Source: Agriterribacter humi (GTDB taxonomy: Bacteria > Bacteroidota > Bacteroidia > Chitinophagales > Chitinophagaceae). From it: a stretch of DNA of 64,000 nucleotides. Below the pieces are notes generated by a model. The model did no database searches. It was not told the origin of the DNA and saw nothing but the letters and a program-made list of their open reading frames with translations. Below, piece after piece: positions 16,352 through 25,082 of this stretch (the first letter of the stretch is position 1; each line of letters opens with the position of its first letter). The stretch is from assembly GCF_009192765.1 (NCBI RefSeq), contig NZ_VOHQ01000004.1:1-64000 (forward strand), read 5' to 3'. A program made the translations under genes and the position numbers.

Positions 16352-17990
16352 CTTTTCTAACCCACTTAGGATATCTTATAGTTCCTTGATTTTCAATAAT
16401 ATGCTCTTTTCTTGAGAGGGCATATATCAAATTCCTGACTTTATTCAGCTTCTGTTTTTCATTTAAAACAGCCGGAAGAATATCTAAAAGCAGTTCGTCT
16501 ATGTTTGTTTTGGATGCCCAACCGTATTTGTCAATATATTCCAATATCATCCGCTTATAATGTTCGTCCTTAAATCCCCTCTGCTTAATATAAGTGGCTT
16601 TTTCCCCGGTTACACCGGCCACAGAAGATGAGATATAATAATTGGGCTTTCTGCCTTCGATCAACCTTTTTACTTTCAACCGCTTTGCCTCCTCATCGGT
16701 GATGCTTTTACCTTTAGCTATTTTATCCAGCAACATAATTTCATCAAGCAACAAGTCAGGCATTTGTGCCAGTTTGATGGCGTATTTCAGGTCCAGCACC
16801 CTGCCTACGATAGTTACCTGCACTTTATTTTTGCTCAAATCATAATCGGGCAAAGGAAAAAACTTTTTCCGCTGAATAACAAACATTCTTTTTATACCGC
16901 TGCCTGTTGTATCTATCATATTTAAATTGAGCATGGCATTGGCTAAAAACGGGTTACGGTACCTTGATTCGGGCGCATCCGATTTTATTACATGCTCTAC
17001 CGATTCCGGTATAAATGAACCGGCGTTAATAAATGTAAGCATAGCATCCTCCCGCTCCACAACATTTATTTTTCCGTTCAAAGTATAATCCTGGTGGGCA
17101 ATACAGTTGTTTAAGGACTCACGGATAATGTAGGGGTCAAACTGATCAACCTCATCGGGGAAAAGGCTGTCGTCTTTTATATACCTGTATTTCAGGTTGC
17201 GGATTTTATCTTTCACTTCATTTACCGCCAGTATAAACGGGCATCCGAAATGGGCATAGTCCTTTTCAATATTGTCCTTGTCCCGCAGTATCCATGAAAT
17301 CTTTGCCTGTGCCGGATTGATGAAATGGTCTGATTCCGGTTTACCCAACAATAGAATTGCCGTTCTGGTTACTTTGTTCTGTATGGTTACTTTGGCTTTG
17401 TTAAGGAAAGTAACATCATCCCATTGCAGGATTTCCTGCTCATTCTTTTTGTTTTTCTCAATGTATTGCTTCCGGGCAAAATCAATGGCTTCTTTTGAAA
17501 GGTCGGCAAGGGTAGCTATAGGAATTATTTGTGCCGACCAGTCAAGGGCTTTGTTTTGCACGCGGATAATGTCAAACTCCCTGTCGCTTAATGCACCCAG
17601 GCTTTCCCCGTTCCTGCCATAGTAATGACCTTTCCAGGAAACAGGATGGCCCTGCGGTGCAGCAGGTATTTTACAAAGGATTACCGTTTTGCCGTCTTTT
17701 TCTACCCGCTCTGTTTTATCAAATGATAGCCGTGGACTGGTATGCTGTGCCAGTTCGTTTTTATATTCATTCAGTTGGTTGTCGTTGATGATAGTGCCAA
17801 CAATCGTCCTGTCGTTTTTTACGCCTAATACCAACCAGGCATTTTCTGTGTTTTTTAAGTTGGCTTCGTTGCTTAAAGCAGAAAAATATTGTCCCAATTT
17901 GTCTTTGTCATATTGGGTCTTTGCTTCTTTAAACTCTACCACCTCATTTTCGGCAGATAAGGTCAATAGCTTGTTGAGTATGTCTGTCAT
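16341..17990 (-). CDS. AlbA_2 / HATPase_c_4 ATP-binding protein
   Basis: A 549-residue protein of the COG2865 type (often misnamed RecG-like). Residues ~10-135 form a Schlafen/AlbA_2 domain with the characteristic VVEFKEA at 17-23 and the later GHYYGRNGES. Residues ~285-370 resemble the HATPase_c_4 fold, with N-box RESLNNCIAHQDY at 290-302 and glycine-rich TTGSGIKRMF at 361-370. The C-terminal ~150 residues look like winged-helix DNA-binding segments. AlbA_2 proteins are seen in many defence islands, but their chemistry is unsettled. The start overlaps the methyltransferase stop by 4 bp (17987-17990), indicating coupled translation. Confidence 0.85.
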   Translation of the reverse strand: MTDILNKLLTLSAENEVVEFKEAKTQYDKDKLGQYFSALSNEANLKNTENAWLVLGVKNDRTIVGTIINDNQLNEYKNELAQHTSPRLSFDKTERVEKDGKTVILCKIPAAPQGHPVSWKGHYYGRNGESLGALSDREFDIIRVQNKALDWSAQIIPIATLADLSKEAIDFARKQYIEKNKKNEQEILQWDDVTFLNKAKVTIQNKVTRTAILLLGKPESDHFINPAQAKISWILRDKDNIEKDYAHFGCPFILAVNEVKDKIRNLKYRYIKDDSLFPDEVDQFDPYIIRESLNNCIAHQDYTLNGKINVVEREDAMLTFINAGSFIPESVEHVIKSDAPESRYRNPFLANAMLNLNMIDTTGSGIKRMFVIQRKKFFPLPDYDLSKNKVQVTIVGRVLDLKYAIKLAQMPDLLLDEIMLLDKIAKGKSITDEEAKRLKVKRLIEGRKPNYYISSSVAGVTGEKATYIKQRGFKDEHYKRMILEYIDKYGWASKTNIDELLLDILPAVLNEKQKLNKVRNLIYALSRKEHIIENQGTIRYPKWVRKAKT

Positions 17991-20701
17991 TGCGCCTCTT
18001 TCTTTTTTCTCGGTTTTTTCTGTTTTGCAAACAGCGTATCTTTCTTTGTCATCTCCTCATACATTTTAAACAAATACTCCAACCGCTCCGTATCTGATGC
18101 AAACGGCTGTATGCGGTAACATTGTTCTACGGCTCTATCCAGTTCTTCGTGCGCCTGCCTCAGACCTTTGGGCATTTTGTTGGGATCGTAAAGTTGCGCC
18201 ATTGTTTTTTCGGGATGTTTGGCGCGCTCATCTAAAATAGTAAACACATACAGGTTCAGGTTTTCTTTTTGTTTAAGGGTGATATCGGGAAAAGGGAAAG
18301 TGTTATAACACAGCTTAACTGAATAGCGGTAATCTGTTTTCAGCTTACCACCAACTGCACGTACCCAAACCATGTGCATTTTGGAATGGATTACTCCAAA
18401 AAGCCAGGGTTGGGCATCATAAATGGCCATTGCAGAATCAGCGATAATTGTATCACCGTTATAAAAACCTAATGGTATATATTCTCTGTTCTCAGAAGAA
18501 TGCCTTGGAATTAGTATTGCATCCGAATATTGATGCCTAATTTCTCCGAATTTGTGTGCTGATGCCGCTAATTTTCGTGTAGCTTCCCGACTACTGTTTA
18601 ATCCATATTCCCTGACTGAGTTTACGCTATTAGATATTTCTGGAATCTGTATAGCTTCTTCCTTTTCAGTATCATTTATCCAAAAACAATAACGCTGGTT
18701 TCCCTTAAGAAACTCGGAACTTCCAATAAATGGTTTAACAAGCTTTCTTGATTTCTCATTTTTTAGCCTTGCCATATCGTCTTCTTCTAACAGTAGAAAT
18801 CCTCCGTCATTTGGCATATTTCCAAAACTCATTTCAGCAACCTTAGAAATTGGCTTACTTCTCCCTGTAATAATAATATTGGCATAACCCAGTAAATAAG
18901 AGTTTATGTTTTTAGCTTCCCTTCTGATATTTCCTGTAAACAAATACTTTGCCTCGTTTGAAGCATTACGAAAACTTAGAATAATTACGGTAACACCTGC
19001 ATTGCCTTTTGCATTGTTGGACCATTTGAAAGATTGATAAGCAAAACCAATTTCAATTTTATCGGAAATAAGATGCGGCCAAAGCAAAGCTACTTGCTCA
19101 CCCTGACAAATTGAATTGGTAGTTACAAACGCGACTTTTGCATTAAGCCCTTCTATGTAATCTTTTGCTTTGTAAAACCAACAGGAGATATAGTCCAAAT
19201 TATTGTATCCATTAATCCCGCGGAATACAATAGCCATATCCATTTTTTGTTCTTTATCCTGCAACCTTGCCCCAAAATAAGGCGGGTTTCCAATAATATA
19301 CACTTCATCATCTTTATCAATCGGGCAAACCTCTTTCCAGTCTATACGGGCGGCGTTTCCCTGCACTATTTTACCCGCTTGTTTGAGTGGTAATATAGGT
19401 TTGGATTTTCCATAGCCCTCTAATTGCTCATCAAATACCCGGTTCACCTGGTGCTCGGCTAACCATAGGGAAAGGATAGCCATTTCGTGGGCAAAGTCGT
19501 CTAATTCTATACCATAAAACTGGTTCAGCGAAATGGAAGTGGTGAAAGCGTCTGCAAATAAGGGTATTTTCTCCAGCCCGATTATCTGCTGTATGATTTT
19601 TATCTCCAGCACCCGCAACTCCTTATAAGTGATAATTAAAAAATTACCGCTGCCGCAGGCCGGGTCAAAGAATTTGATATGGGCAATGCGGGCAATCAGT
19701 TTTCTTAATTGTGCCGCATTATTTTGATACTTTTCAAATGCTTCATACAACTCATCCAGAAACAGCGGTTTAATGAGCTTTAAAATATTGGGAACTGAAG
19801 TGTAGTGCATGCCCAGGTCGCTACGGTATTCGGGTATTATCACCGCCTGTATCATGGAGTCGAATATATCGGGGTTGATGTCGCGCCAGTTCAGTTCGCC
19901 TAATTCCACCAGTATTTTCCGCGCTTTACCAGTAAAAACCGGCGAATCAATTTTATCCCTGAACAGGCCGCCGTTTACATAGGGAAATGTAGCCAAATGT
20001 GCAGATAGACCTTTGGTGTTTTCAGTATTCAACCGTTCAAAAAGACGGTTTAAAAACAAGTGTGTGTCACTTCCGTTATCGGCTGTATGCTGGGCCAAGG
20101 TATTGGTGAAAATGCTTTCTTCTTCAAATATTTCCGTATCCTCCGCAAAGAAGCAGAACAATAGCCTTGACAGGAAAATATTCAGGTTGTGAATGCTTTC
20201 TTTGGAATTATAAATATTCTTATTTTCTGTTACCAGCACATCGTACAACCGGGCCATTTTATACGCTGCATTACGGTCGGCTTCATTGTCATTGGTGGAA
20301 TGATATACTTCGCTCCCTGCAAGCGGTAAGAAAAAACTGTAATATTTGGGCAACTCTTCAACAGGAATATCCAGGTTCCTGCCCAGCTTCAGGTCCTTTG
20401 CCACCAAAGTTTTATAATCTGTAACAATGGCGAAACGGGGCTTATGTTTTAATACCCGCTCTTCTTTAGAAATGGCATCAATGGAGCTGAGCAGTTTGTT
20501 GGTTTCCTCTTCTTTGAAGAATATCTTTTTCTTATGCAGTACTTCTCCTTCCCCTTTTGAAAGATTGAAGTCACCATTTTTCAACCTGGTAATGGAAGTT
20601 TTAGAAATGCCGTAAGCCAACAGCAAATCAAAAAGAAAATCTGTTTTTGAAAAATTCTTAAAGATGCGCTTTACGTTATCTTCTATTTCGTGGCTGTTCA
20701 T
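17987..20701 (-). CDS. MmeI-like class I DNA methyltransferase
   Basis: A 904-residue protein with an MmeI-like domain order. The helical spacer contains RLLFCFFAEDTEIF (179-192) and LGMHYTS (296-302). The catalytic domain has SAM motif I DPACGSGNF (346-354) and amino-methyltransferase motif IV NPPYFG (472-477), consistent with N6-adenine methylation. A target-recognition region lies at about 600-800, and the C-terminal PNKMPKGLRQAHEELDRAVE is typical of the family. In the N-terminal domain I do not find a clear PD-(D/E)XK nuclease motif, so this looks like a methylase-only relative of type IIG/IIL enzymes. It is first in an operon with an AlbA_2 gene and a helicase remnant. Confidence 0.88.
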   Translation of the reverse strand: MNSHEIEDNVKRIFKNFSKTDFLFDLLLAYGISKTSITRLKNGDFNLSKGEGEVLHKKKIFFKEEETNKLLSSIDAISKEERVLKHKPRFAIVTDYKTLVAKDLKLGRNLDIPVEELPKYYSFFLPLAGSEVYHSTNDNEADRNAAYKMARLYDVLVTENKNIYNSKESIHNLNIFLSRLLFCFFAEDTEIFEEESIFTNTLAQHTADNGSDTHLFLNRLFERLNTENTKGLSAHLATFPYVNGGLFRDKIDSPVFTGKARKILVELGELNWRDINPDIFDSMIQAVIIPEYRSDLGMHYTSVPNILKLIKPLFLDELYEAFEKYQNNAAQLRKLIARIAHIKFFDPACGSGNFLIITYKELRVLEIKIIQQIIGLEKIPLFADAFTTSISLNQFYGIELDDFAHEMAILSLWLAEHQVNRVFDEQLEGYGKSKPILPLKQAGKIVQGNAARIDWKEVCPIDKDDEVYIIGNPPYFGARLQDKEQKMDMAIVFRGINGYNNLDYISCWFYKAKDYIEGLNAKVAFVTTNSICQGEQVALLWPHLISDKIEIGFAYQSFKWSNNAKGNAGVTVIILSFRNASNEAKYLFTGNIRREAKNINSYLLGYANIIITGRSKPISKVAEMSFGNMPNDGGFLLLEEDDMARLKNEKSRKLVKPFIGSSEFLKGNQRYCFWINDTEKEEAIQIPEISNSVNSVREYGLNSSREATRKLAASAHKFGEIRHQYSDAILIPRHSSENREYIPLGFYNGDTIIADSAMAIYDAQPWLFGVIHSKMHMVWVRAVGGKLKTDYRYSVKLCYNTFPFPDITLKQKENLNLYVFTILDERAKHPEKTMAQLYDPNKMPKGLRQAHEELDRAVEQCYRIQPFASDTERLEYLFKMYEEMTKKDTLFAKQKKPRKKKEAQ

Positions 20702-20724
20702 TTTCTTATAGAGTTGAAATCTGC

Positions 20725-20746
20725 GATAGGCACAATGTAGCCTATC
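20725..20746. promoter_or_regulatory. Inverted repeat in the methyltransferase leader
   Basis: GATAGGC (20725-20731) and GCCTATC (20740-20746) form a perfect 7-bp dyad with an 8-bp spacer, 24 bp upstream of the methyltransferase ATG. Methylase-led operons often carry operators or leader hairpins here. No controller gene is adjacent, so its reader is unknown. Confidence 0.4.
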
Positions 20747-20773
20747 CGCTTTGATATTTTATACTGTTTTGCA

Positions 20774-20803
20774 TAAAGATATAAAAACCACAACCCGGAG
20801 CAA
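20774..20803 (-). promoter_or_regulatory. Candidate promoter of the methyltransferase operon
   Basis: On the minus strand TTG (20803-20801) is followed after 19 bp by TATCTTTA (20781-20774), close to the Bacteroidetes consensus. The dyad at 20725-20746 would fall in the 5' leader of the transcript. Confidence 0.35.
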
Positions 20804-20922
20804 TTACGAAAAGCCATCGGTAATTGCCATAATGAATATTTTAAAGGAAAATGTCGGGAGAATAATCGCTGCAAAGAATTAGTTTCTCATTTCTGGTAAA
20901 TGCTTTATTTTGCTAAAATCCA

Positions 20923-22431
20923 ATGGGAATATTAAGTACAACCATATCGCAATTGGCCCGTATGCGGCTGTGGCGTATTGAAGCCTGGGTACAACATCCC
21001 ATAGCTTCACAGCGGGAGGTATTGCAGGACCTGGTTACCTCGGCCCAGTATACGGAGTTCGGCCGCAAATACAATTTTTCTTCCTTATTTTCTACACGCG
21101 ATTTTAAAAAAGCCGTGCCTATCCATGAGTACGATGACCTTAAGCCTTACATACAACGCATGATGGACGGCGAAGAAAATATTTTATGGAATACGCCCAT
21201 CCGCTGGTTTGCCAAAAGTAGTGGTACCACCAGCGATAAAAGCAAGTTCATTCCCATAAGCGAAGAAAGCTTGGAAGACTGCCACTATAAGGGAGCCAAG
21301 GATACCCTTACCATGTATTATAATTTCAATCCCGATTCAGACCTGCTAACTGGCAAAGGATTGGTAATTGGTGGCAGCCATACCATTAACCAGGTAAATG
21401 AGGAGATCCATTATGGCGACCTGAGCGCTGTACTTTTACAAAATTCTCCCGTGTGGGGGCAATGGATCCGTACGCCTGAACTGTCTATTGCTCTTATGGA
21501 TGAATGGGAAACCAAAATTGAAAAGCTGGCTGAAACCACTATTGCGGAAAACGTTACTTCTATTTCGGGAGTGCCTACCTGGACAATGGTGTTATTCAAA
21601 AGAATACTGCAAATTACCGGTAAAAGCTGCATTGCCGAAGTATGGCCATCCCTTGAATTGTATATTCACGGCGGTGTGTCGTTTACCCCTTACCGGGAGC
21701 AGTTCAGAAAAATAATAGGAAAGGAGATTTACTATATAGACAGCTATAATGCCAGCGAAGGTTTTTTTGCGGCGCAGGACAAACCAGGCGAAGATGGCAT
21801 GTTGCTGTATCTTGATCATGGGGTATTCATGGAGTTCATGCCTTTTGAAGAATACGGAAAAGAAGATCCTCAGACCATCGGACTGAAAGATGTGGAGACA
21901 GGTAAAAATTATGCACCCGTGATCAGTACCAACGGAGGGTTATGGCGCTACTTATTGGGTGATACCATACAGTTTACAACACTGTATCCTTTCCGGATTA
22001 AGGTAAGCGGAAGGTTAAAACATTTTATCAACGCTTTTGGCGAAGAAGTGATTGTAGACAACACCGATAAAGCGGTTTCCATGGCATGCGAAAAAACAGG
22101 CGCCATTGTAAATGATTATACGGCCGCCCCGGTTTACTTCAGCGATAATGGAAATGGCGCACATGAATGGCTGGTGGAGTTTGATAAGGAACCTGCCAGC
22201 CTCGATGATTTTACACTTGAATTAGACAAGGCGCTGCAAAGCATAAATAGCGATTATGAAGCAAAGCGCTATAAAGACATTGCCCTCCATCAACCCTTGC
22301 TTCATATTATGCCCAAAGGGCTTTTTAATGAGTGGTTGAAAAGCAAAGGCAAACTGGGCGGGCAGCATAAAGTTCCAAGGTTGAGTAATGAACGTTCCCT
22401 TATTGAAGAAATTCTCGCGTTCAAATCATAA
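20923..22431 (+). CDS. GH3 auxin-responsive-promoter-family acyl-adenylase
   Basis: A 502-residue member of the ANL adenylating superfamily, GH3 branch. ATP-binding motif SSGTTSDKSK is at 99-108, a YNASEG motif near 279 corresponds to the YxxxE nucleotide motif, and YLLGDTIQF near 346 corresponds to the conserved Asp motif. Plant GH3 proteins join amino acids to jasmonate or auxin via acyl-AMP; bacterial members are widespread in Bacteroidetes with unknown substrates. fabG follows 73 bp downstream on the same strand, which may hint at an acyl substrate, but this is inference. Confidence 0.92.
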   Translation: MGILSTTISQLARMRLWRIEAWVQHPIASQREVLQDLVTSAQYTEFGRKYNFSSLFSTRDFKKAVPIHEYDDLKPYIQRMMDGEENILWNTPIRWFAKSSGTTSDKSKFIPISEESLEDCHYKGAKDTLTMYYNFNPDSDLLTGKGLVIGGSHTINQVNEEIHYGDLSAVLLQNSPVWGQWIRTPELSIALMDEWETKIEKLAETTIAENVTSISGVPTWTMVLFKRILQITGKSCIAEVWPSLELYIHGGVSFTPYREQFRKIIGKEIYYIDSYNASEGFFAAQDKPGEDGMLLYLDHGVFMEFMPFEEYGKEDPQTIGLKDVETGKNYAPVISTNGGLWRYLLGDTIQFTTLYPFRIKVSGRLKHFINAFGEEVIVDNTDKAVSMACEKTGAIVNDYTAAPVYFSDNGNGAHEWLVEFDKEPASLDDFTLELDKALQSINSDYEAKRYKDIALHQPLLHIMPKGLFNEWLKSKGKLGGQHKVPRLSNERSLIEEILAFKS

Positions 22432-22504
22432 TCCGCTGTTATAGAACCATACTTACTTTACATTCTTTCTGTTATCTTGCAATAATAATAATTAAGAAAC
22501 CTTC

Positions 22505-23260
22505 ATGAAATTACTTAGTAACAAAGTAGCTATTGTAACGGGAGGCGCCCGGGGTATCGGGGAAGCCATTGCGCTTAAACTTGCGGAACATGGCGCTCAT
22601 ATTGCCTTTACATATGTTAGTGACAACAGCAGCGAAAAAGCCGCAGCACTGCAGGAAAAATTACAGGCATTGGGTGTAAAAGCAAAAGCATACCAGAGTA
22701 ATGCAGGCGATTTTACACAAAGTGAAACCTTTGTAAATGATGTGATCAAAGAATTTGGCACCATTGATATCTGCGTTAATAATGCAGGCATTTCAAAAGA
22801 TAACTTATTGCTCCGCATGTCGGCCGAACAATGGGACGAAGTAATAAATACCAACCTGAAAAGTGTATTTAATATGACCAAACAGGTTATACGACCCATG
22901 ATGAAAGCCAAAAGTGGCAGCATCATCAATATGAGCTCTATCATTGGCATTACGGGTAATGCCGGACAAAGCAGTTATGCGGCCAGTAAAGCAGGTATTA
23001 TTGGGTTTACCAAAAGCATTGCCAAAGAAATGGGCAGCCGCAATATCCGCTGTAATGCTATAGCGCCCGGGTTTATTGAAACCGATATGACCGGTTATCT
23101 TAAAGAAGGAGATACTGCGGAAAAATACAAAAGCAGCATCCCCCTGGGCCGTTTTGGAACAGGCGAAAATATTGCAGATGTGGTGCTCTTTTTGGCCAGC
23201 GACTGGAGCAGCTATATCACCGGGCAGGCAATCAGCGTTTGTGGTGGCTTGAATACTTAG
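22505..23260 (+). CDS. fabG: 3-oxoacyl-ACP reductase
   Basis: A 251-residue short-chain dehydrogenase of the usual FabG length. Cofactor motif TGGARGIG is at 12-19, NNAG at 92-95, and the catalytic Ser145, Tyr158 and Lys162 are in the segments NMSS and SYAASKAG. The C-terminal GQAISVCGG matches the FabG GQTLxVNGG end. It reduces 3-oxoacyl-ACP with NADPH in fatty-acid elongation, though many SDR paralogues share these motifs. The downstream TolB-like gene begins 17 bp after its stop. Confidence 0.85.
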   Translation: MKLLSNKVAIVTGGARGIGEAIALKLAEHGAHIAFTYVSDNSSEKAAALQEKLQALGVKAKAYQSNAGDFTQSETFVNDVIKEFGTIDICVNNAGISKDNLLLRMSAEQWDEVINTNLKSVFNMTKQVIRPMMKAKSGSIINMSSIIGITGNAGQSSYAASKAGIIGFTKSIAKEMGSRNIRCNAIAPGFIETDMTGYLKEGDTAEKYKSSIPLGRFGTGENIADVVLFLASDWSSYITGQAISVCGGLNT

Positions 23261-23277
23261 CGGATAAACAGGCAAAA

Positions 23278-24423
23278 ATGAAAAAAAAGTATACGATTAT
23301 TTTTCCGGTTGTGATATGGCTGATGTTAACATCCTTCGGAACCGCATATACTGGGCCTGTTCCTGTAAATACGTCAACAGATCTTATTTCCACAACGGCT
23401 CACTTTCAGCCATTACCCGACACTGTACATTACCCGGAAGAAAAGCATTTTAAGAATATACAGCAACTTACATTTGGCGGAGACAACGCCGAAGCATACT
23501 GGAGCTATGATAGCAAATACCTTATTTTTCAGCGAACCAATACAAAAGACGGCTTGAACTGCGACCAGATATTTATAGGTAAGGTGCCGCAACAGAACGG
23601 CGAAAAATTTGAATACAAACTGGTAAGCACAGGCAAAGGAAGAACAACATGTCCCTTCTTTACTAAGGATGGGAAACATATTATTTATGCTTCAACACAC
23701 CGCAGCGCAGACAGTTGCCCGCCTGTGCCCGACAGGAAAAAATATGGCAACAAATACATTTGGCCGCTGTATGATAGCTACGATATTTTTATGTCTGACC
23801 TGGAAGGAAAAATTGTAAAACAACTTACCCATGCCAAAGGATATGATGCGGAAGCTACGCTTTCGCCGGATGGCAGCAAAATGATCTATACGAGCGATAA
23901 GGATGGAGATATAGAACTTTATATTATGGATTTACAATCTGGAAAAGAAAAAAGAATTACACACACATTGGGATACGACGGAGGAGCATGGTTTAGCCCG
24001 GATGGAAAGAAAATAATATGGCGTGCATCAAGACCCAAAACAGAAGCCGAAATAAAAGAATATAAAGAACTGCTTGCTGAAAGTCTGGTAGCGCCAACAA
24101 GCATGGAAGTGTGGGTAGCCAACTCAGATGGCAGCAATGCCCGGCAGGTTACAGCATACGGGCAGGCGAACTGGGCTCCGGCTTTTATGCCCGACAGCAA
24201 ACGGATCATTTTTGCATCCAATCATGAATACAAAAGAGGATTTCCCTTTAATTTATATACCATCAATGAAGACGGAACCAACCTGCAAAAAATTAGCCGC
24301 GACAAGGGATTTGATGCTTTTCCCATGTTCTCTCCCGACGGAAAAAAAATTGTTTTTTGCAGTAACCGCAACAATGGCGGCACAAGAGATACCAATGTTT
24401 TCATAGCCGATTGGGTGGAATAA
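23278..24423 (+). CDS. TolB-like beta-propeller protein
   Basis: About 381 residues from the ATG at 23278 (MKKKYTIIFPV), chosen because it opens a signal peptide and avoids the overlap with fabG produced by the longer frame from 23239. Several PD40/WD40-like repeats are evident (AYWSYDSKYLIFQR, ATLSPDGSKMIYTS, AWFSPDGKKIIWRA, PAFMPDSKRIIFAS, PMFSPDGKKIVFCS), giving a six-bladed propeller as in TolB and the N-terminal part of DPP-IV-like proteins. No peptidase domain follows. It is probably a periplasmic binding or scaffold protein. Confidence 0.88.
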   Translation: MKKKYTIIFPVVIWLMLTSFGTAYTGPVPVNTSTDLISTTAHFQPLPDTVHYPEEKHFKNIQQLTFGGDNAEAYWSYDSKYLIFQRTNTKDGLNCDQIFIGKVPQQNGEKFEYKLVSTGKGRTTCPFFTKDGKHIIYASTHRSADSCPPVPDRKKYGNKYIWPLYDSYDIFMSDLEGKIVKQLTHAKGYDAEATLSPDGSKMIYTSDKDGDIELYIMDLQSGKEKRITHTLGYDGGAWFSPDGKKIIWRASRPKTEAEIKEYKELLAESLVAPTSMEVWVANSDGSNARQVTAYGQANWAPAFMPDSKRIIFASNHEYKRGFPFNLYTINEDGTNLQKISRDKGFDAFPMFSPDGKKIVFCSNRNNGGTRDTNVFIADWVE

Positions 24424-24449
24424 CAATCGGGGTAAAACAATCATCATTC

Positions 24450-25082
24450 CTAAATCGTCCATTGATCGTGCGCTATGCCAACCAAATACATTTTGCTGTT
24501 ATAATTTTTGAATACCAGGCGAAGTGAGCGCCAGTCCATGCCATCATACTTTTGGTCGAAGCCGGGAAAATGATGTTCTGTAAAATCGCTGTCCTTATAA
24601 ATGGCTGTAAGATTGTTAAGGGAATTGCCTTTCCCGATCATTTCATTCAAACTGTTTTTCGGAGCATTTAAAAAGTCGGCATCGTACACGAATTTTTTGA
24701 AGTACTCGTCAATGGTCAGCACAATGGGCTCGCCTGTTCCATCATATTGTCCCCATGTAATTTTAGTTTGTGGTTTTTTTGATACCTCCTCAAGAAATCC
24801 CTGAACGCTGAATAGTATAGCACTTGTCGTATCAACATAACCATAAGGAGAAAATCTAACCCCTTGCGCAGGATGTATAAAACCCGCAAAAGATTCATAG
24901 TCTTTATTTTTTAATGCCGTTAAAACTTGTTTGGACAATCCCGGTATCCGTGCAACCGAATCAATCGTATCAGGTTTTAGTGCAGCGGTATCCGTTAGTG
25001 TTTCATTTTGGGCATCCGTTTGCCTGTTTTGGCAAGCCAACAGCATTAAAAAAGACAGTATAGTGATTAAATGAGTTCTCAT
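24450..25082 (-). CDS. Putative lipoprotein of unknown function
   Basis: A 210-residue protein with a lipoprotein signal (FLMLLACQ, lipidated Cys at 17). The mature part is a mixed alpha/beta domain of about 170 residues, similar in feel to SnoaL/NTF2-like lipoproteins (KNKDYESFAGFIHPAQGVRFSPYGYVDT), but I do not assign a family. Its start codon overlaps the stop of the GH106 gene by one base (TAATG), so it is the last member of the sugar operon. Confidence 0.8.
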   Translation of the reverse strand: MRTHLITILSFLMLLACQNRQTDAQNETLTDTAALKPDTIDSVARIPGLSKQVLTALKNKDYESFAGFIHPAQGVRFSPYGYVDTTSAILFSVQGFLEEVSKKPQTKITWGQYDGTGEPIVLTIDEYFKKFVYDADFLNAPKNSLNEMIGKGNSLNNLTAIYKDSDFTEHHFPGFDQKYDGMDWRSLRLVFKNYNSKMYLVGIAHDQWTI

